Source: a marine actinobacterium PHSC20C1 (lineage in GTDB: Bacteria > Actinomycetota > Actinomycetes > Actinomycetales > Microbacteriaceae). From it: a DNA stretch of 64,000 nt. Every line of letters begins with the position of its first letter. The stretch's first letter is position 1. Of this stretch, positions 30,332-39,937 are shown one piece after another. The DNA lies in the NCBI GenBank assembly GCA_000153145.1, contig CH672415.1, positions 438,973-502,972 on the forward strand, in the 5' to 3' direction. Below the pieces are notes generated by a model. It did no database searches. It was not told the origin of the DNA and saw nothing but the letters and a program-made list of their open reading frames with translations. A program made the translations under genes and the position numbers.

Positions 30332-30688
30332 ATGACTGAAACCGCTGTTGAAACTGCTGCCCACGGGGTTGCGCTGACCGAGGCTGCCACGGACAAGGTT
30401 CGTAGCTTGATGTCGCAAGAAGGTCGCGATGACCTCCGCTTGCGTCTGGCTGTTCAGCCGGGCGGATGCTCGGGGCTTATCTACCAGCTCTACTTCGACG
30501 AGCGCATTCTCGACGGCGATGTAAGTGTTGATTTCGGTGACGGTGTAGAAGTTGTTGTCGACAAAATGAGCGTTCCCTACCTCGATGGCGCCAGCATCGA
30601 CTTCGAAGACACAATCCAGAAGCAGGGTTTCACTATCGACAACCCGAACGCTGAAGGAAGCTGCGCTTGCGGAGATAGTTTCCACTAA
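30332..30688 (+). CDS. erpA: HesB/IscA-type iron-sulfur insertion protein ErpA
   Basis: A-type iron-sulfur carrier of 118 residues that passes clusters to apoproteins. The three cluster cysteines are present: one in QPGGCSGLIYQLYF and two in the C-terminal GSCACGDSF motif. Helix LTEAATDKVRSLMSQEG is typical. It lies 9 bp after the M20 gene and upstream of the cytochrome oxidase operon, a common actinobacterial arrangement. A strong terminator follows it. Confidence 0.94.
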   Translation: MTETAVETAAHGVALTEAATDKVRSLMSQEGRDDLRLRLAVQPGGCSGLIYQLYFDERILDGDVSVDFGDGVEVVVDKMSVPYLDGASIDFEDTIQKQGFTIDNPNAEGSCACGDSFH

Positions 30689-30708
30689 TTTCTCAGCAAT
30701 TTTTTGCG

Positions 30709-30735
30709 AAGGTGTGCCGATCTGGCACACCTTTT
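30709..30735 (+). terminator. Terminator after erpA
   Basis: Perfect hairpin AAGGTGTGCC-GATCT-GGCACACCTT followed by more T residues. It separates erpA from the ctaC operon. Confidence 0.9.
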
Positions 30736-30804
30736 CGCGTGTGTGGGGCGAGCCGGTAATCATTACACCCCCTCGCTCCCTATAGACTGGAAAGGTATTA
30801 GTCC

Positions 30805-31683
30805 GTGTTCTTCGAGAGGTCACAGGTGCGCTCTAACCGCCGAATTCGTTGGGCAGCGATTCCGATCGCGCTGGTTACGATGTTGGTCCTGACCGGTTGT
30901 ACTCAGGAGCAGCTTCAGGGCTGGCTCCCGGGTGATCCCGAAACCACCAACCACACGAGCAGCATCATCGGGCTCTGGGTGACGTCGTGGATCGTGCTTC
31001 TGATCGTGGGTGTCATCACGTGGGGACTCATTATTTGGGCCGCAGTGGTATACCGCCGACGCCGTGGACAGACCGGACTCCCCGTTCAACTGCGCTACAA
31101 CATGCCGATCGAAGTTTTCTACACGATCGTGCCGCTGATTCTCGTAATCGGATTCTTTGCCTTTACCGCTCGTGACCAAGCCGAGATCGAAAAGGTCGAG
31201 GTGAACCCCGACGTTTCCATCGAAGTTATTGGTAAGCGCTGGGCCTGGGACTTCAACTACATCAATGAGGATGTCTACAGCCCGGGAATCCAGGCTGATT
31301 TCAATCCCGACGGCACAATCAATGTGGATGAATTGCCACAGTTGGTTCTGCCCGTCGACAAGAAAGTTGAAATCAAGATCGAGTCGCGTGACGTAATTCA
31401 CTCGTTCTGGGTCGTCGACTTCTTGTACAAGAAGGACATGATCCCCGGCAAGACCAACTACATGTACTTCATCCCTACCAAGGAAGGCACGTATCAGGGC
31501 AAGTGTGCTGAGCTTTGCGGTGAATATCACTCGCTCATGCTCTTCACTGTCAAGGTCGTCTCCGAGGCTGAGTACGAGGACTACATCGATGGTCAGCGTT
31601 CTGCTGGCTACGACGGCCAACTCGGTATTGATTACAACGTGAACCAGAACTTGCCCGGCAACGGCAGCAGCGACGAGGAATAG
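30805..31683 (+). CDS. ctaC: Cytochrome c oxidase subunit II
   Basis: CuA-bearing subunit of the aa3 oxidase, up to 292 residues. It is a lipoprotein: signal sequence ending LTGC at about residue 32, then two membrane segments (about 55-78 and 103-122). The extracytoplasmic cupredoxin domain has the CuA ligands in [14 protein letters not shown], and the aromatic patch KRWAWDFNY accepts electrons from cytochrome c. Two GTG starts are possible: 30805, and 30826, which has GAGAGG 6 bp upstream and gives MRSNRRIRW. First gene of ctaC-ctaD-ctaF. Confidence 0.95.
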   Translation: MFFERSQVRSNRRIRWAAIPIALVTMLVLTGCTQEQLQGWLPGDPETTNHTSSIIGLWVTSWIVLLIVGVITWGLIIWAAVVYRRRRGQTGLPVQLRYNMPIEVFYTIVPLILVIGFFAFTARDQAEIEKVEVNPDVSIEVIGKRWAWDFNYINEDVYSPGIQADFNPDGTINVDELPQLVLPVDKKVEIKIESRDVIHSFWVVDFLYKKDMIPGKTNYMYFIPTKEGTYQGKCAELCGEYHSLMLFTVKVVSEAEYEDYIDGQRSAGYDGQLGIDYNVNQNLPGNGSSDEE

Positions 31684-31688
31684 GGCTC

Positions 31689-33368
31689 ATGAGCGTCGAA
31701 CGTAAGGGCAACATCTTGGTGAACTGGATCACCTCGACTGACCACAAAACAATCGGGTACATGTACCTGATTACCTCTTTCTTCTACTTCCTCCTCGGCG
31801 GCGTGATGGCCCTTGTCATTCGCGCCCAGCTCTTTGAGCCTGGACTGTCGATCGTCGCAACCGGCGAGCAGTACAACCAGTTGTTCACGATGCACGGCAC
31901 GATCATGCTGCTGATGTTTGCTACTCCGCTTTTTGCTGGATTCGCTAACGTAATAATGCCGCTCCAGATTGGTGCTCCCGACGTTGCGTTCCCGCGACTC
32001 AATGCTTTTGCATACTGGCTTTACAGCTTCGGCTCCCTCATCGCAGTCGCCGGATTCCTTACCCCACAGGGTGCTGCATCCTTCGGTTGGTTCGCGTATG
32101 CACCACTCTCCAGCACTACCTTCTCGCCTGGACTTGGTGGAAACCTCTGGGTCTTCGGTCTTGCAATGAGTGGTTTCGGAACGATCCTCGGTGCCGTCAA
32201 CTTCATCACGACCATCATCACGATGCGTGCACCGGGTATGACGATGTTCCGCATGCCGATCTTCACGTGGAACACTCTCGTAACTTCGCTCCTCGTTCTT
32301 ATGGCTTTCCCCGTGCTGGCTGCAGCGCTCTTCGGCCTGGGCGCCGACCGGGTTATCGGAGCTCATATTTACGACCCCGCCAACGGTGGAGTTATTCTCT
32401 GGCAGCACCTCTTCTGGTTCTTCGGCCACCCCGAGGTTTACATCATTGCGTTGCCATTCTTTGGAATCGTCTCTGAAGTCTTCCCGGTGTTCAGCCGCAA
32501 ACCAATCTTCGGATACACCACGCTGATCTACGCGACAATCGCGATTGCCGCGCTCTCGGTCACCGTTTGGGCTCACCACATGTACGTCACGGGTTCGGTA
32601 TTGTTACCGTTCTTCTCGCTGATGACGATGCTTATCGCGGTGCCAACCGGAGTGAAGATCTTCAACTGGATTGGCACACTGTGGCGAGGGTCAATCACAT
32701 TTGAAACTCCGATGCTCTGGGCTCTCGGATTCTTGGTTACCTTCACCTTTGGTGGACTGACCGGGGTAATTCTTGCAAGCCCGCCGCTCGACTTCCACGT
32801 CTCGGACACCTACTTCGTCGTGGCTCACTTCCACTACGTAGTGTTCGGTACCGTCGTGTTCGCGATGTTCAGCGGGTTCTACTTCTGGTGGCCAAAATGG
32901 ACAGGAAAGATGCTCAACGAGCGTCTCGGAAAGATCCACTTCTGGTTGCTGTTCATCGGCTTCCACACAACCTTCCTTATTCAGCACTGGGCCGGTGTCG
33001 TCGCGCTTCCTCGTCGTTATCGCACCTATCTTGAAGAGGATGGCGTGACGTGGATGAACCAGGTTTCAACTATTGGCGCGTTCGTCCTCGCGATATCAAT
33101 GATTCCGTTCCTGTACAACGTGTACATCACCGCGCGCAAGGCACCTCTAGTTACCGTTGATGACCCTTGGGGATATGGACGTTCACTCGAGTGGGCAACC
33201 AGCTGCCCACCGCCACGCCACAACTTCACGTCGATTCCGCGCATCCGTTCAGAATCCCCAGCCTTCGACCTGAACCACCCTGAGGCAGGAATTCCTGTAG
33301 GAATCGGTCCAGGCAAGGATGCTCCGGATGCCCCGGTATACGATCTCGCAGACGAGAAGGTGAAATAG
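31689..33368 (+). CDS. ctaD: Cytochrome c oxidase subunit I
   Basis: Catalytic subunit of aa3-type oxidase, 559 residues and about twelve membrane segments. Heme ligands include the early His in [11 protein letters not shown]. The CuB and cross-linked Tyr region is [17 protein letters not shown] (His247), and later [10 protein letters not shown] and [15 protein letters not shown]. It pumps protons while reducing oxygen. It starts 5 bp after ctaC. The C-terminal extension (about 500-559) is typical of actinobacterial CtaD. Confidence 0.98.
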   Translation: MSVERKGNILVNWITSTDHKTIGYMYLITSFFYFLLGGVMALVIRAQLFEPGLSIVATGEQYNQLFTMHGTIMLLMFATPLFAGFANVIMPLQIGAPDVAFPRLNAFAYWLYSFGSLIAVAGFLTPQGAASFGWFAYAPLSSTTFSPGLGGNLWVFGLAMSGFGTILGAVNFITTIITMRAPGMTMFRMPIFTWNTLVTSLLVLMAFPVLAAALFGLGADRVIGAHIYDPANGGVILWQHLFWFFGHPEVYIIALPFFGIVSEVFPVFSRKPIFGYTTLIYATIAIAALSVTVWAHHMYVTGSVLLPFFSLMTMLIAVPTGVKIFNWIGTLWRGSITFETPMLWALGFLVTFTFGGLTGVILASPPLDFHVSDTYFVVAHFHYVVFGTVVFAMFSGFYFWWPKWTGKMLNERLGKIHFWLLFIGFHTTFLIQHWAGVVALPRRYRTYLEEDGVTWMNQVSTIGAFVLAISMIPFLYNVYITARKAPLVTVDDPWGYGRSLEWATSCPPPRHNFTSIPRIRSESPAFDLNHPEAGIPVGIGPGKDAPDAPVYDLADEKVK

Positions 33369-33371
33369 CTA

Positions 33372-33794
33372 ATGAACGCTAACGTCAAGCTTTACTGGAT
33401 TCTCACCGTCTTCTTCTTCGTCCTTGCCGGGCTGTACACGGTTTGGTCTCTCCTCGACCAGGCGCATCAACAGGTTGAATGGGTCGGAACGATTGCCTTG
33501 CTCCTCAGCGGGTTGCTCTGGGCTCTCATTGCCTTCTACCTCGGTAAAGTCCACAGCGCTCAGGGAGCTGAACTCGCCGAAGACCGTCTTGATGCGAACA
33601 TTGAGGACGGCGATGCCGAACAGGGGCACTTCAGCCCCTGGAGCTGGTGGCCCATCATCTTGGCCGCATCCGTTTCGCTCGTATTCTTGGGTGTCGCGAT
33701 CGGGCCTTGGATTGCATTCATCGGTGGCGGAATTCTCGTCGTTAGCCTCGTAGGGTGGACGTATGAGTACTACCGCGGATACTTCGCACGCTAA
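33372..33794 (+). CDS. ctaF: Cytochrome c oxidase subunit IV CtaF
   Basis: Actinobacterial small subunit of the aa3 oxidase, 140 residues, with four hydrophobic segments (about 5-26, 36-56, 96-113 and 116-132). The charged stretch between segments two and three (AEDRLDANIEDGDAEQGHF) and SPWSWWPI are family hallmarks. It is tightly packed after ctaD, and its last 32 bp overlap the start of the acetyltransferase gene. Confidence 0.94.
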   Translation: MNANVKLYWILTVFFFVLAGLYTVWSLLDQAHQQVEWVGTIALLLSGLLWALIAFYLGKVHSAQGAELAEDRLDANIEDGDAEQGHFSPWSWWPIILAASVSLVFLGVAIGPWIAFIGGGILVVSLVGWTYEYYRGYFAR

Positions 33795-34224
33795 CTCGGT
33801 GAACATTCGGCCCGCCACTACGGCTGACGCCGGTTCAGTATTTGAGCTCCTCAAGCAACTGGGAACCGAATACGCTCCCGACCGTTCTGCATTCGACGCA
33901 AGCTTTGTTCACGCCGTAGACGACCGAGCCACGACTCTCATGCTGGTTGCAGAGCAACCGCAAACCGGTGTCGTGGGATACGCGTTCGCGACCATCGCCC
34001 ACCTGCTGCATACCAACGGCAGTTCAGCACAGCTTCAAGAGCTTGTTGTCGACAGTTCGGTGCAGAGCGCCGGCATCGGCACACGCCTCGTTGAAGCTGT
34101 TGAAGCAGTCTGCGCCGAGCGTGGCGTTCGCCAACTCACAGTGCCCAGCCGAGGATCCGCAGATTTCTTCGAGCGAATCGGATACCGTTCAACGGCCGAC
34201 TTCCTCAAGCGCGTTTTCGACTAG
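33763..34224 (+). CDS. GNAT-family N-acetyltransferase
   Basis: Small acetyltransferase of 153 residues. The GNAT fold is visible from INRPATTADA-like sequence (NIRPATTADAGSVFELL) through the acetyl-CoA region LQELVVDSSVQSAGIGTRLV and the final FFERIGYRSTADFLKRVF. The substrate is unknown. The ATG at 33763 with GTAGGGTGG upstream overlaps ctaF; an in-frame GTG at 33799 would avoid this but lacks a ribosome site. It probably rides on the cytochrome oxidase transcript by chance of position. Confidence 0.86.
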   Translation: MSTTADTSHANSVNIRPATTADAGSVFELLKQLGTEYAPDRSAFDASFVHAVDDRATTLMLVAEQPQTGVVGYAFATIAHLLHTNGSSAQLQELVVDSSVQSAGIGTRLVEAVEAVCAERGVRQLTVPSRGSADFFERIGYRSTADFLKRVFD

Positions 34225-34487
34225 AGCCTCCGCTCACTCTGGATGATCGCGCTCGGGTGCGGCCTACGTTTGCCCGTTGCCGCGATGAGCGCCTCTCAGG
34301 CCCGCAATGAGACTGTGGCACGCCTTCCGGGTCGGGCTGTTGAACTAGCGTGCCGTGCGCAGCCTCTCGAGCCTGCCTAGCAGGTGCGCGTAGGGCAGCG
34401 ACGCCGAGTTCTCCGGTGATCTGGGCCGCGACTTCTAGCCCCGGCCGGCGTACCGAGCGGTTCTTCCTCTTCCTGTCCGGGTTAACA
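34225..34487. other. Gene-free GC-rich gap between convergent respiratory operons
   Basis: About 260 bp before the hairpin at 34488. A minus-strand open frame crosses it but has no ribosome site, no recognisable domain and an Arg/Ser/Pro-rich composition, and it overlaps qcrB in another frame, so I do not call it. I see no tRNA, tmRNA or other known RNA here. Confidence 0.5.
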
Positions 34488-34529
34488 CCCTGTGGGCCCC
34501 GCCGGAAATAATCGGCGGGGCCAACAGGG
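34488..34529. terminator. Long GC-rich hairpin between convergent operons
   Basis: Arms GGCCCCGCCG (34495-34504) and CGGCGGGGCC (34513-34522) pair perfectly around an 8-base loop. The stem extends outward through CCCTG (34488) and CAGGG (34529) with one mismatch. It lacks a T-tract on either side but sits 15 bp after the qcrB stop and 260 bp after the acetyltransferase stop, so it probably ends transcription from one or both operons. Confidence 0.6.
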
Positions 34530-34544
34530 ACAGAATGAGGGGAG

Positions 34545-36161
34545 CTAGTGGTGCCCGTCCTTTGACTGTTCAATTTCTTTCTGCGAGACCGGCGCGATGC
34601 GGTCTTCGAAGAACCAACGCGACGCTGATGCACGCACGCGCTGACCCGTCGTGATCTTGCCTTCGGCGTTCGGGCGAATCATAAGCGGCTTGTAGTCGGT
34701 GAAGTTGACGAGCTTCCAACGCTCGTACTCGTCGAGCTGTTCATGAACTTCGATGTATTCACCGTGTGGCAGGCGCACAATTCGGCCTGACTCGTAACCG
34801 TGAAGAGCAATCTCGCGATCCTTTTTCTGGAGTCCGATACAGACGCGCTTCGTGAGGAAGAACGCGATGATCGGGCCAAAGATCAGTAGTGCCTGACACG
34901 AATGGATCACGCCCTCAATTGAGAGTTTGAAATGCGTTGCTATCAGGTCAGAGCTTGCTGCGGCCCAAAGAACGGCGTAGAAAGTGACTCCAGCGGCACC
35001 AATTGCAGTGCGGGTAGGAGCATTGCGTGGACGGTCAGCGATGTGGTGCTCGCGCTTGTCGCCTGTAACCCACGCCTCAATGAAGGGGTAGAAGGCAACG
35101 ATCGCAATGAAGAGCCCCAGGATCACCAGCGGCGCAATGATGTTGAATGACCAGGTGAATCCGAACCACTCCGTCTCCCACCCTGGCGGTACTAGTCGTA
35201 GCGCGCCGTCAGCGAACCCGATATACCAGTCAGGCTGAGTACCCGCAGATACGGGGGAGGGGTCGTAAGGGCCGTAGACCCAGACCGGGTTTATCGAGAA
35301 TGTCGATGCGATCAACGTGATTACACCAAAGACGATGAAGAAGAATCCACCAGCTTTTGCTGCAAAGACGGGCATGATCGGGGAACCGACGACATTGTTG
35401 TTGGTTCGACCGGGAGCCGCAAACTGGGTGTGCTTGTTGATGATCAACAGCAGCATGTGCACACCGATTGCGGCGATGATAATTGCCGGCAACAACATGA
35501 TGTGCAGGATGTACAAGCGACTCACAATGTCGACGCCAGGGAACTCTCCACCAAACAGTAGATATGAGATCCAGGTTCCAATTACCGGAATTCCCTTGAC
35601 CATTCCGTCGATGATGCGCAGTCCGTTTCCGGAGAGCAGGTCATCGGGGAGAGAGTAACCGGTAAAGCCTTCTGCCATCGCGAGGATGAAGAGTACGAAA
35701 CCGATGAGCCAGTTGATCTCACGAGGCTTGCGGTAGGCACCGGTGAAGTAAACGCGGAGCATGTGCAGACCGATGGAGGCTACGAAGAGCAGCGCAGCCC
35801 AGTGGTGCACTTGACGCATCAGTAGTCCACCGCGGATGTCAAACGAAATATCGAGAGTTGAGGCCATAGCGGCCGACATTTCGATGCCCTTTAGGGGTGC
35901 GTAGGAGCCTTCGTAGTGCACTTCGACCATGGATGCTTGGAAGAAGAACGTGAGGAAGGTTCCTGAGAGCAGGATGACAACGAAGCTGTAGAGAGCCACC
36001 TCGCCGAGCATGAACGACCAGTGGTCGGGGAAGATCTTGCGACCTAGCTCCTTGACAGCTCCAGAGATGCTGGTGCGTTCGTCGATGTAGTTCGCTGCAG
36101 CCGACGTGAAACGCTGCCCTCGTGTTTTCGACGGTGCGTCCTGGGTGGGTGTGGTTGTCAT
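34545..36161 (-). CDS. qcrB: Cytochrome bc1 complex cytochrome b subunit QcrB
   Basis: Di-heme cytochrome b of the menaquinol:cytochrome c reductase, 538 residues. The N-terminal region contains GEVALYSFVVILLSGTFL and RQVHHWAALLFVAS, and the second His pair lies in LHIMLLPAIIIAAIGVHMLL. The Qo-site element is PVSAGTQPDWYIGF, a variant of the PEWY loop (PDWY), as in actinobacteria. About eight membrane segments are followed by a long cytoplasmic tail. It overlaps qcrA by 4 bases and is last in ctaE-qcrCAB. Confidence 0.97.
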   Translation of the reverse strand: MTTTPTQDAPSKTRGQRFTSAAANYIDERTSISGAVKELGRKIFPDHWSFMLGEVALYSFVVILLSGTFLTFFFQASMVEVHYEGSYAPLKGIEMSAAMASTLDISFDIRGGLLMRQVHHWAALLFVASIGLHMLRVYFTGAYRKPREINWLIGFVLFILAMAEGFTGYSLPDDLLSGNGLRIIDGMVKGIPVIGTWISYLLFGGEFPGVDIVSRLYILHIMLLPAIIIAAIGVHMLLLIINKHTQFAAPGRTNNNVVGSPIMPVFAAKAGGFFFIVFGVITLIASTFSINPVWVYGPYDPSPVSAGTQPDWYIGFADGALRLVPPGWETEWFGFTWSFNIIAPLVILGLFIAIVAFYPFIEAWVTGDKREHHIADRPRNAPTRTAIGAAGVTFYAVLWAAASSDLIATHFKLSIEGVIHSCQALLIFGPIIAFFLTKRVCIGLQKKDREIALHGYESGRIVRLPHGEYIEVHEQLDEYERWKLVNFTDYKPLMIRPNAEGKITTGQRVRASASRWFFEDRIAPVSQKEIEQSKDGHH

Positions 36162-37234
36162 AGCTTGCGCTCCCAGAAGCTTGGTCCGATGGGCTCAGTG
36201 AAGTCGCTCTGCGCGATGAGGTAGCCCTCTGAGTCAACCGCGATCGGCAATTGCGGAAGTGGACGTTTTGCGGGTCCGAAGATTACGGCGGCTTCCCGCT
36301 TGATGTCGAACTGCGATTGATGGCATGGGCACAGCAAGTGATGCGTTTGCTGTTCGTAAAGTGCAACAGGGCAGCCAACGTGGGTGCAAATCTTGGAATA
36401 AGCGACGATTCCGTCGTAACTCCAGTTTTCGCGGCCCTCAGAGATTTCTAGATCCTCGGGCTTGAGGCGCACGAGAAGAACGGCGGCTTTGGCCTTTTCT
36501 TCAATGCGGTGCTCTGAGTCGTTGATTCCTTCAGGGATGACTTGGAATGCTGACCCAAGAGTCAGATCTGATGCCTTGATCGGCGTGCCACTGGGGTCGC
36601 GGGTGAGCCGCATTCCCGGCTCCCAGAAGGTGTGCTTGAGAAGCTTCACCGGGTCTTCAGCGGGAGCCAAATCGCGGAAAAGAACGATTGCCGGGAGCGG
36701 ACTGACAACAAGGGCACCGATGAGGGTGTTGCGCAGTAGAGTGCGTCGACCGAAGCCCGACTCCTTATCGCCGAGAGTGAAGATTTCAATCGCCTTAGCG
36801 CGGGTTTCTTCGCTCCCTCGTGTGCCATGACGCTGTTCGACGAGGTCGTGACCCTCCATGAGTGACTTCGACCAGTGAACTGCGCCGATTCCGATGCCGA
36901 GGAGCCCGAGGGTAATTCCGAGACCGAGGTACAAGGTGTTATTGCGAACCGACTCCATGTTGCCGGGCTCGATGGGGAATGCAATGTAGGCAGCTACAGC
37001 GAGCACGCTTCCAATGATCGAGACGAAAAAGAGCGCTGAAACGCGACGCTCTTGTTGCTGGTCAACCTTGGGGTCCAGATCCGTTACGCGTGGGCGATAC
37101 GGAGGGAACCCAGGGTTGGGTACTTCGTCTGTTGCGACGACAGCGGTGCCTGCATCGTGTGCAGTAGCGCTGTGCTGCGCGACGTCCTTACCCGCAGCCA
37201 TGCTGCCGGCGGTATCGCCGTGGTCGTCTGCCAT
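36158..37234 (-). CDS. qcrA: Rieske iron-sulfur subunit QcrA
   Basis: Rieske protein of 358 residues with the actinobacterial layout: a long N-terminal region with three membrane segments (about 70-90, 102-120 and 170-190) and a C-terminal [2Fe-2S] domain. Cluster ligands are in CTHVGCP and CPCHQSQFD, which fits the Cys-His / Cys-His pattern. It moves electrons from menaquinol in QcrB to the cytochrome QcrC. It lies 39 bp after qcrC. Confidence 0.97.
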   Translation of the reverse strand: MADDHGDTAGSMAAGKDVAQHSATAHDAGTAVVATDEVPNPGFPPYRPRVTDLDPKVDQQQERRVSALFFVSIIGSVLAVAAYIAFPIEPGNMESVRNNTLYLGLGITLGLLGIGIGAVHWSKSLMEGHDLVEQRHGTRGSEETRAKAIEIFTLGDKESGFGRRTLLRNTLIGALVVSPLPAIVLFRDLAPAEDPVKLLKHTFWEPGMRLTRDPSGTPIKASDLTLGSAFQVIPEGINDSEHRIEEKAKAAVLLVRLKPEDLEISEGRENWSYDGIVAYSKICTHVGCPVALYEQQTHHLLCPCHQSQFDIKREAAVIFGPAKRPLPQLPIAVDSEGYLIAQSDFTEPIGPSFWERKL

Positions 37235-37273
37235 TCTTATCCCTTCAACCGTCCGCTGTGTAGCGGTCGCTAA

Positions 37274-38107
37274 CTAGTTTGACTTAGCCGTGAGCCAGAC
37301 CGTGATTGCCACGATCGCCCCAAGGCCGAAAATCCAGATAAATAGACCCTCAGAAACTGGGCCGAGCGATCCGAGGGTAAACCCGCCGACAGAAGGAGTC
37401 TCATCGAGGTACTTGAGGTACGTGATGATGTCCGCCTTCTCTTCGGGAGAAAGGTTGGTGTCATTGAACACTGGCATGTTCTGCGGGCCAGTGAGCATTG
37501 CCTCGTACGCGTGCTTCGCCGAGACACCGTCAAGGGACGGAGCAAACTTGCCTTCAGTAAGAGCTCCACCGGCACCGGCAACGTTGTGACACATTGCACA
37601 GTTGATGCGGAAGAGTTCAGCGCCGTTAGACACGTCGTAGCCTTCGCCCGTGAGGTACATGTCAGCAGGAATTGCGGGGCCAGGGCCCTGTGAGGCAACA
37701 AAGACCGCAAGGGCTTGTACTTGCTCGTCAGTGAACTGGACTGGCTTCTTTTCAGCCTGCGGACCGGTTGCGGCTAGCGGCATACGGCCGGTACCGACCT
37801 GGAAGTCGGTAGCAGCTGCGCCAACACCGATCAATGTCGGACCTTGGGTGCTTCCTTCAAGGTTGAGGCCGTGACACGTGGCACAGTTGGCAGCGAAGAG
37901 CTTTCCGCCCTCTTCAACAAGTGCTTCAGCGGACGCGCTGGTTTCCGCAGTCGCGCTGGAAGTGAAGAGTGCGTACGCACCACCTGTACCCACGAGACCG
38001 ACAAGCAACAGGGCTACGGTCGCAAGGGGGTGGCGTCGACCGACAGGTCGAGACCTGCGAGACGCGCGGACTGCCGATGAGGCCATTGCTTTTTTTCCGT
38101 TTCTCAT
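37274..38107 (-). CDS. qcrC: Di-heme cytochrome c subunit QcrC
   Basis: Membrane-anchored di-heme c-type cytochrome of 277 residues. An N-terminal membrane segment lies at about 28-48, and two heme-binding motifs occur, CATCH (about residue 75) and CAMCH (about 180), each with a following Met ligand region. A C-terminal membrane anchor ends in [15 protein letters not shown]. In actinobacteria this subunit replaces soluble cytochrome c and joins the bc1 complex to the aa3 oxidase in a supercomplex. It overlaps ctaE by 4 bases. Confidence 0.97.
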   Translation of the reverse strand: MRNGKKAMASSAVRASRRSRPVGRRHPLATVALLLVGLVGTGGAYALFTSSATAETSASAEALVEEGGKLFAANCATCHGLNLEGSTQGPTLIGVGAAATDFQVGTGRMPLAATGPQAEKKPVQFTDEQVQALAVFVASQGPGPAIPADMYLTGEGYDVSNGAELFRINCAMCHNVAGAGGALTEGKFAPSLDGVSAKHAYEAMLTGPQNMPVFNDTNLSPEEKADIITYLKYLDETPSVGGFTLGSLGPVSEGLFIWIFGLGAIVAITVWLTAKSN

Positions 38108-38739
38108 TTGAGTACGTAGATGATGAGGAAGAGGCCAATCCAGACCACGTCAACGAAGTGCCAGTAGTACGAAACAACGATTGCTGTCGTCGCTTCCTTG
38201 TGGCCGAAGTTTTTGACCGCGAATCCGCGTCCGAGGACGAGCAAGAATGCGATAAGACCGCCAGCGACGTGAAGGCCGTGGAATCCGGTCGTGATGTAGA
38301 AGGCCGAGCCGTAGGAGTCGCTCGAAAGGCTGACGTGCTCAGACACGAGGGTGGCGTACTCAAAGACTTGGCCGGTGACGAAGACGGCGCCCATGGCGTA
38401 GGTGAGGAAGAACCACTCGGTCATGCCCCACTTGCGGACGTCGAAGAGCTTTCCCGTGCGGCGGACCTGCATCCGCTCTGCAGCAAACACGCCGAACTGG
38501 CATGTAACCGACGAGAGCACGAGGATGATCGTGATCGTCGTTGCGAATGGCACGTTCAGTTTGGCCGTCTGTTCGGCCCACAACTCGGGAGATTGCGACT
38601 TCAGAGTGAAGTAAATGGCGAAAAGGCCGGCGAAGAACATCACCTCGCTACCAAGCCAGACGATGGTACCGACCGCAACAGTGTTCGGTCGTTGGACAGA
38701 CTGGGCTCCGAGCGAGCGATTGAGGGCAGCTGTGGTCAC
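38104..38739 (-). CDS. ctaE: Cytochrome c oxidase subunit III
   Basis: Membrane subunit III of the aa3 oxidase, about 211 residues from GTG 38739 (start [20 protein letters not shown]). Five membrane segments are present, and typical elements are [36 protein letters not shown] and [16 protein letters not shown]. The start choice follows family length; CATAAT lies 6-7 bases before it, so the mRNA may be leaderless. First gene of ctaE-qcrC-qcrA-qcrB; divergent from trpD. Confidence 0.95.
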   Translation of the reverse strand: MTTAALNRSLGAQSVQRPNTVAVGTIVWLGSEVMFFAGLFAIYFTLKSQSPELWAEQTAKLNVPFATTITIILVLSSVTCQFGVFAAERMQVRRTGKLFDVRKWGMTEWFFLTYAMGAVFVTGQVFEYATLVSEHVSLSSDSYGSAFYITTGFHGLHVAGGLIAFLLVLGRGFAVKNFGHKEATTAIVVSYYWHFVDVVWIGLFLIIYVLK

Positions 38740-38816
38740 GTATCTATTATGGCTGATAACTGCGTGATGGTTTTTCAATCTCCGGCCAGTCGTCCAGCAT
38801 CGGTAGGATTTCATTC

Positions 38817-39872
38817 ATGGCATCTACCCCAACTTGGCCCGAAATCCTCTCCGAGCTCGTTGCCGGCAACGATTTGTCGATCAGTCAAGCAGAGTGGGCG
38901 ATGAAATCGGTGATGAGTGGAGAGGCAACGTCCGCGCAGTTGGCAGCCATGCTCATTGCCCTCCGAATAAAGGGTGAGACCGTCGGTGAGATCGTTGGCT
39001 TCCGCGATGCGGCACTCGCCAGTGCACTTCCGTTACCGGTAGACCCGATGGCTCTCGACATCGTCGGCACCGGGGGTGACCCGTATGGCGCGGTACTCAA
39101 TATCTCGTCCGTCGCGTCGATTATTGCGGCCGCGGGCGATGTGCCGGTGATCAAACACGGCAATCGTGCAGCGAGCAGCAAGAGCGGGGCATCCGACGTT
39201 CTGAGCGCGTTAGGGCTGAAACTCGAACTTACTCCGGAACGTGTCGCCGAGGTCCTTGCTGAAGTCGGGATCACTTTTGTCTACGCGGCACTTTTTCACC
39301 CTGGATTTGCGCACGCCGGCCCGACGCGGCGTGAAATGGGAATTCCGACCCTGTTCAACATTCTCGGACCACTCTGCAACCCCGCCCGCCCACAGGCTTC
39401 GGCTGTAGGCGTTGGCAGTCGAGAGCGCGTGAGCTTGTTGGTTGGAGTATTTCAAACCCGCGGCGCAACAGCTCTCGTTTATCGCGGCGATGACGGCATC
39501 GACAAACTCACCACCACCGGCCACAGTCATGTTTGGGAAGTGTCACGCGGATTCGTTACTGAGCACGATCTTGATCCGCTAGAACTTGGCATCCCGCGGG
39601 CGCCAATCGAAGCGCTATTGGGAAAGAGCCCAGAACACAACGCGGATGTCATCCGTTCGGTGCTGGCGGGAGAGAAGTCGCCTGCGCGGGACGTCGTGCT
39701 GTTGAATGCGGCTGCGGGTCTCACATCGTTTGAACTTGCGAAAGATTCCGAGCAAATTCAACGCCCGCTACTCACACGACTGCGAGAACAGCTCGAACGC
39801 GCCGAAGATTTGGTCGATTCTGGCCGTGCAAGCGCAAAACTTGACGAATGGGTAGCGGCGACAAACCGGTAG
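38817..39872 (+). CDS. trpD: Anthranilate phosphoribosyltransferase
   Basis: Enzyme of 351 residues that joins anthranilate and phosphoribosyl pyrophosphate in tryptophan synthesis. Signature elements are VGTGGDPYGAVLNISS (PRPP binding), KHGNRAASSKSGASDVL, FHPGFAHAGPTRREMGI and LGPLCNPA. The glycine loop here reads GTGGDP. It is separate from other trp genes, next to the ctaE promoter, as often seen in actinobacteria. AGGA lies a few bases before the ATG. Confidence 0.97.
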   Translation: MASTPTWPEILSELVAGNDLSISQAEWAMKSVMSGEATSAQLAAMLIALRIKGETVGEIVGFRDAALASALPLPVDPMALDIVGTGGDPYGAVLNISSVASIIAAAGDVPVIKHGNRAASSKSGASDVLSALGLKLELTPERVAEVLAEVGITFVYAALFHPGFAHAGPTRREMGIPTLFNILGPLCNPARPQASAVGVGSRERVSLLVGVFQTRGATALVYRGDDGIDKLTTTGHSHVWEVSRGFVTEHDLDPLELGIPRAPIEALLGKSPEHNADVIRSVLAGEKSPARDVVLLNAAAGLTSFELAKDSEQIQRPLLTRLREQLERAEDLVDSGRASAKLDEWVAATNR

Positions 39873-39937
39873 CCGATCCTGCTGAGTGCGACTTTCGCCG
39901 GTCAGAGCAACGCAGTACATCGCCGGCGTCAGCAGTT

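Noticed and set aside
31632-32579. 315-codon minus-strand open frame opposite ctaD
   Set aside because: Antisense shadow of the oxidase gene with low-complexity charged sequence.
34205-34633. 142-codon minus-strand open frame in the gap after qcrB
   Set aside because: Half overlaps qcrB in another frame, composition is Arg/Ser/Pro-rich, and no ribosome site or domain is seen.
39879-39935. CTGCTGA / TCAGCAG inverted repeat between trpD and glpK
   Set aside because: Seven-base arms with a 43-base loop and no T-tract; too weak for a terminator call.
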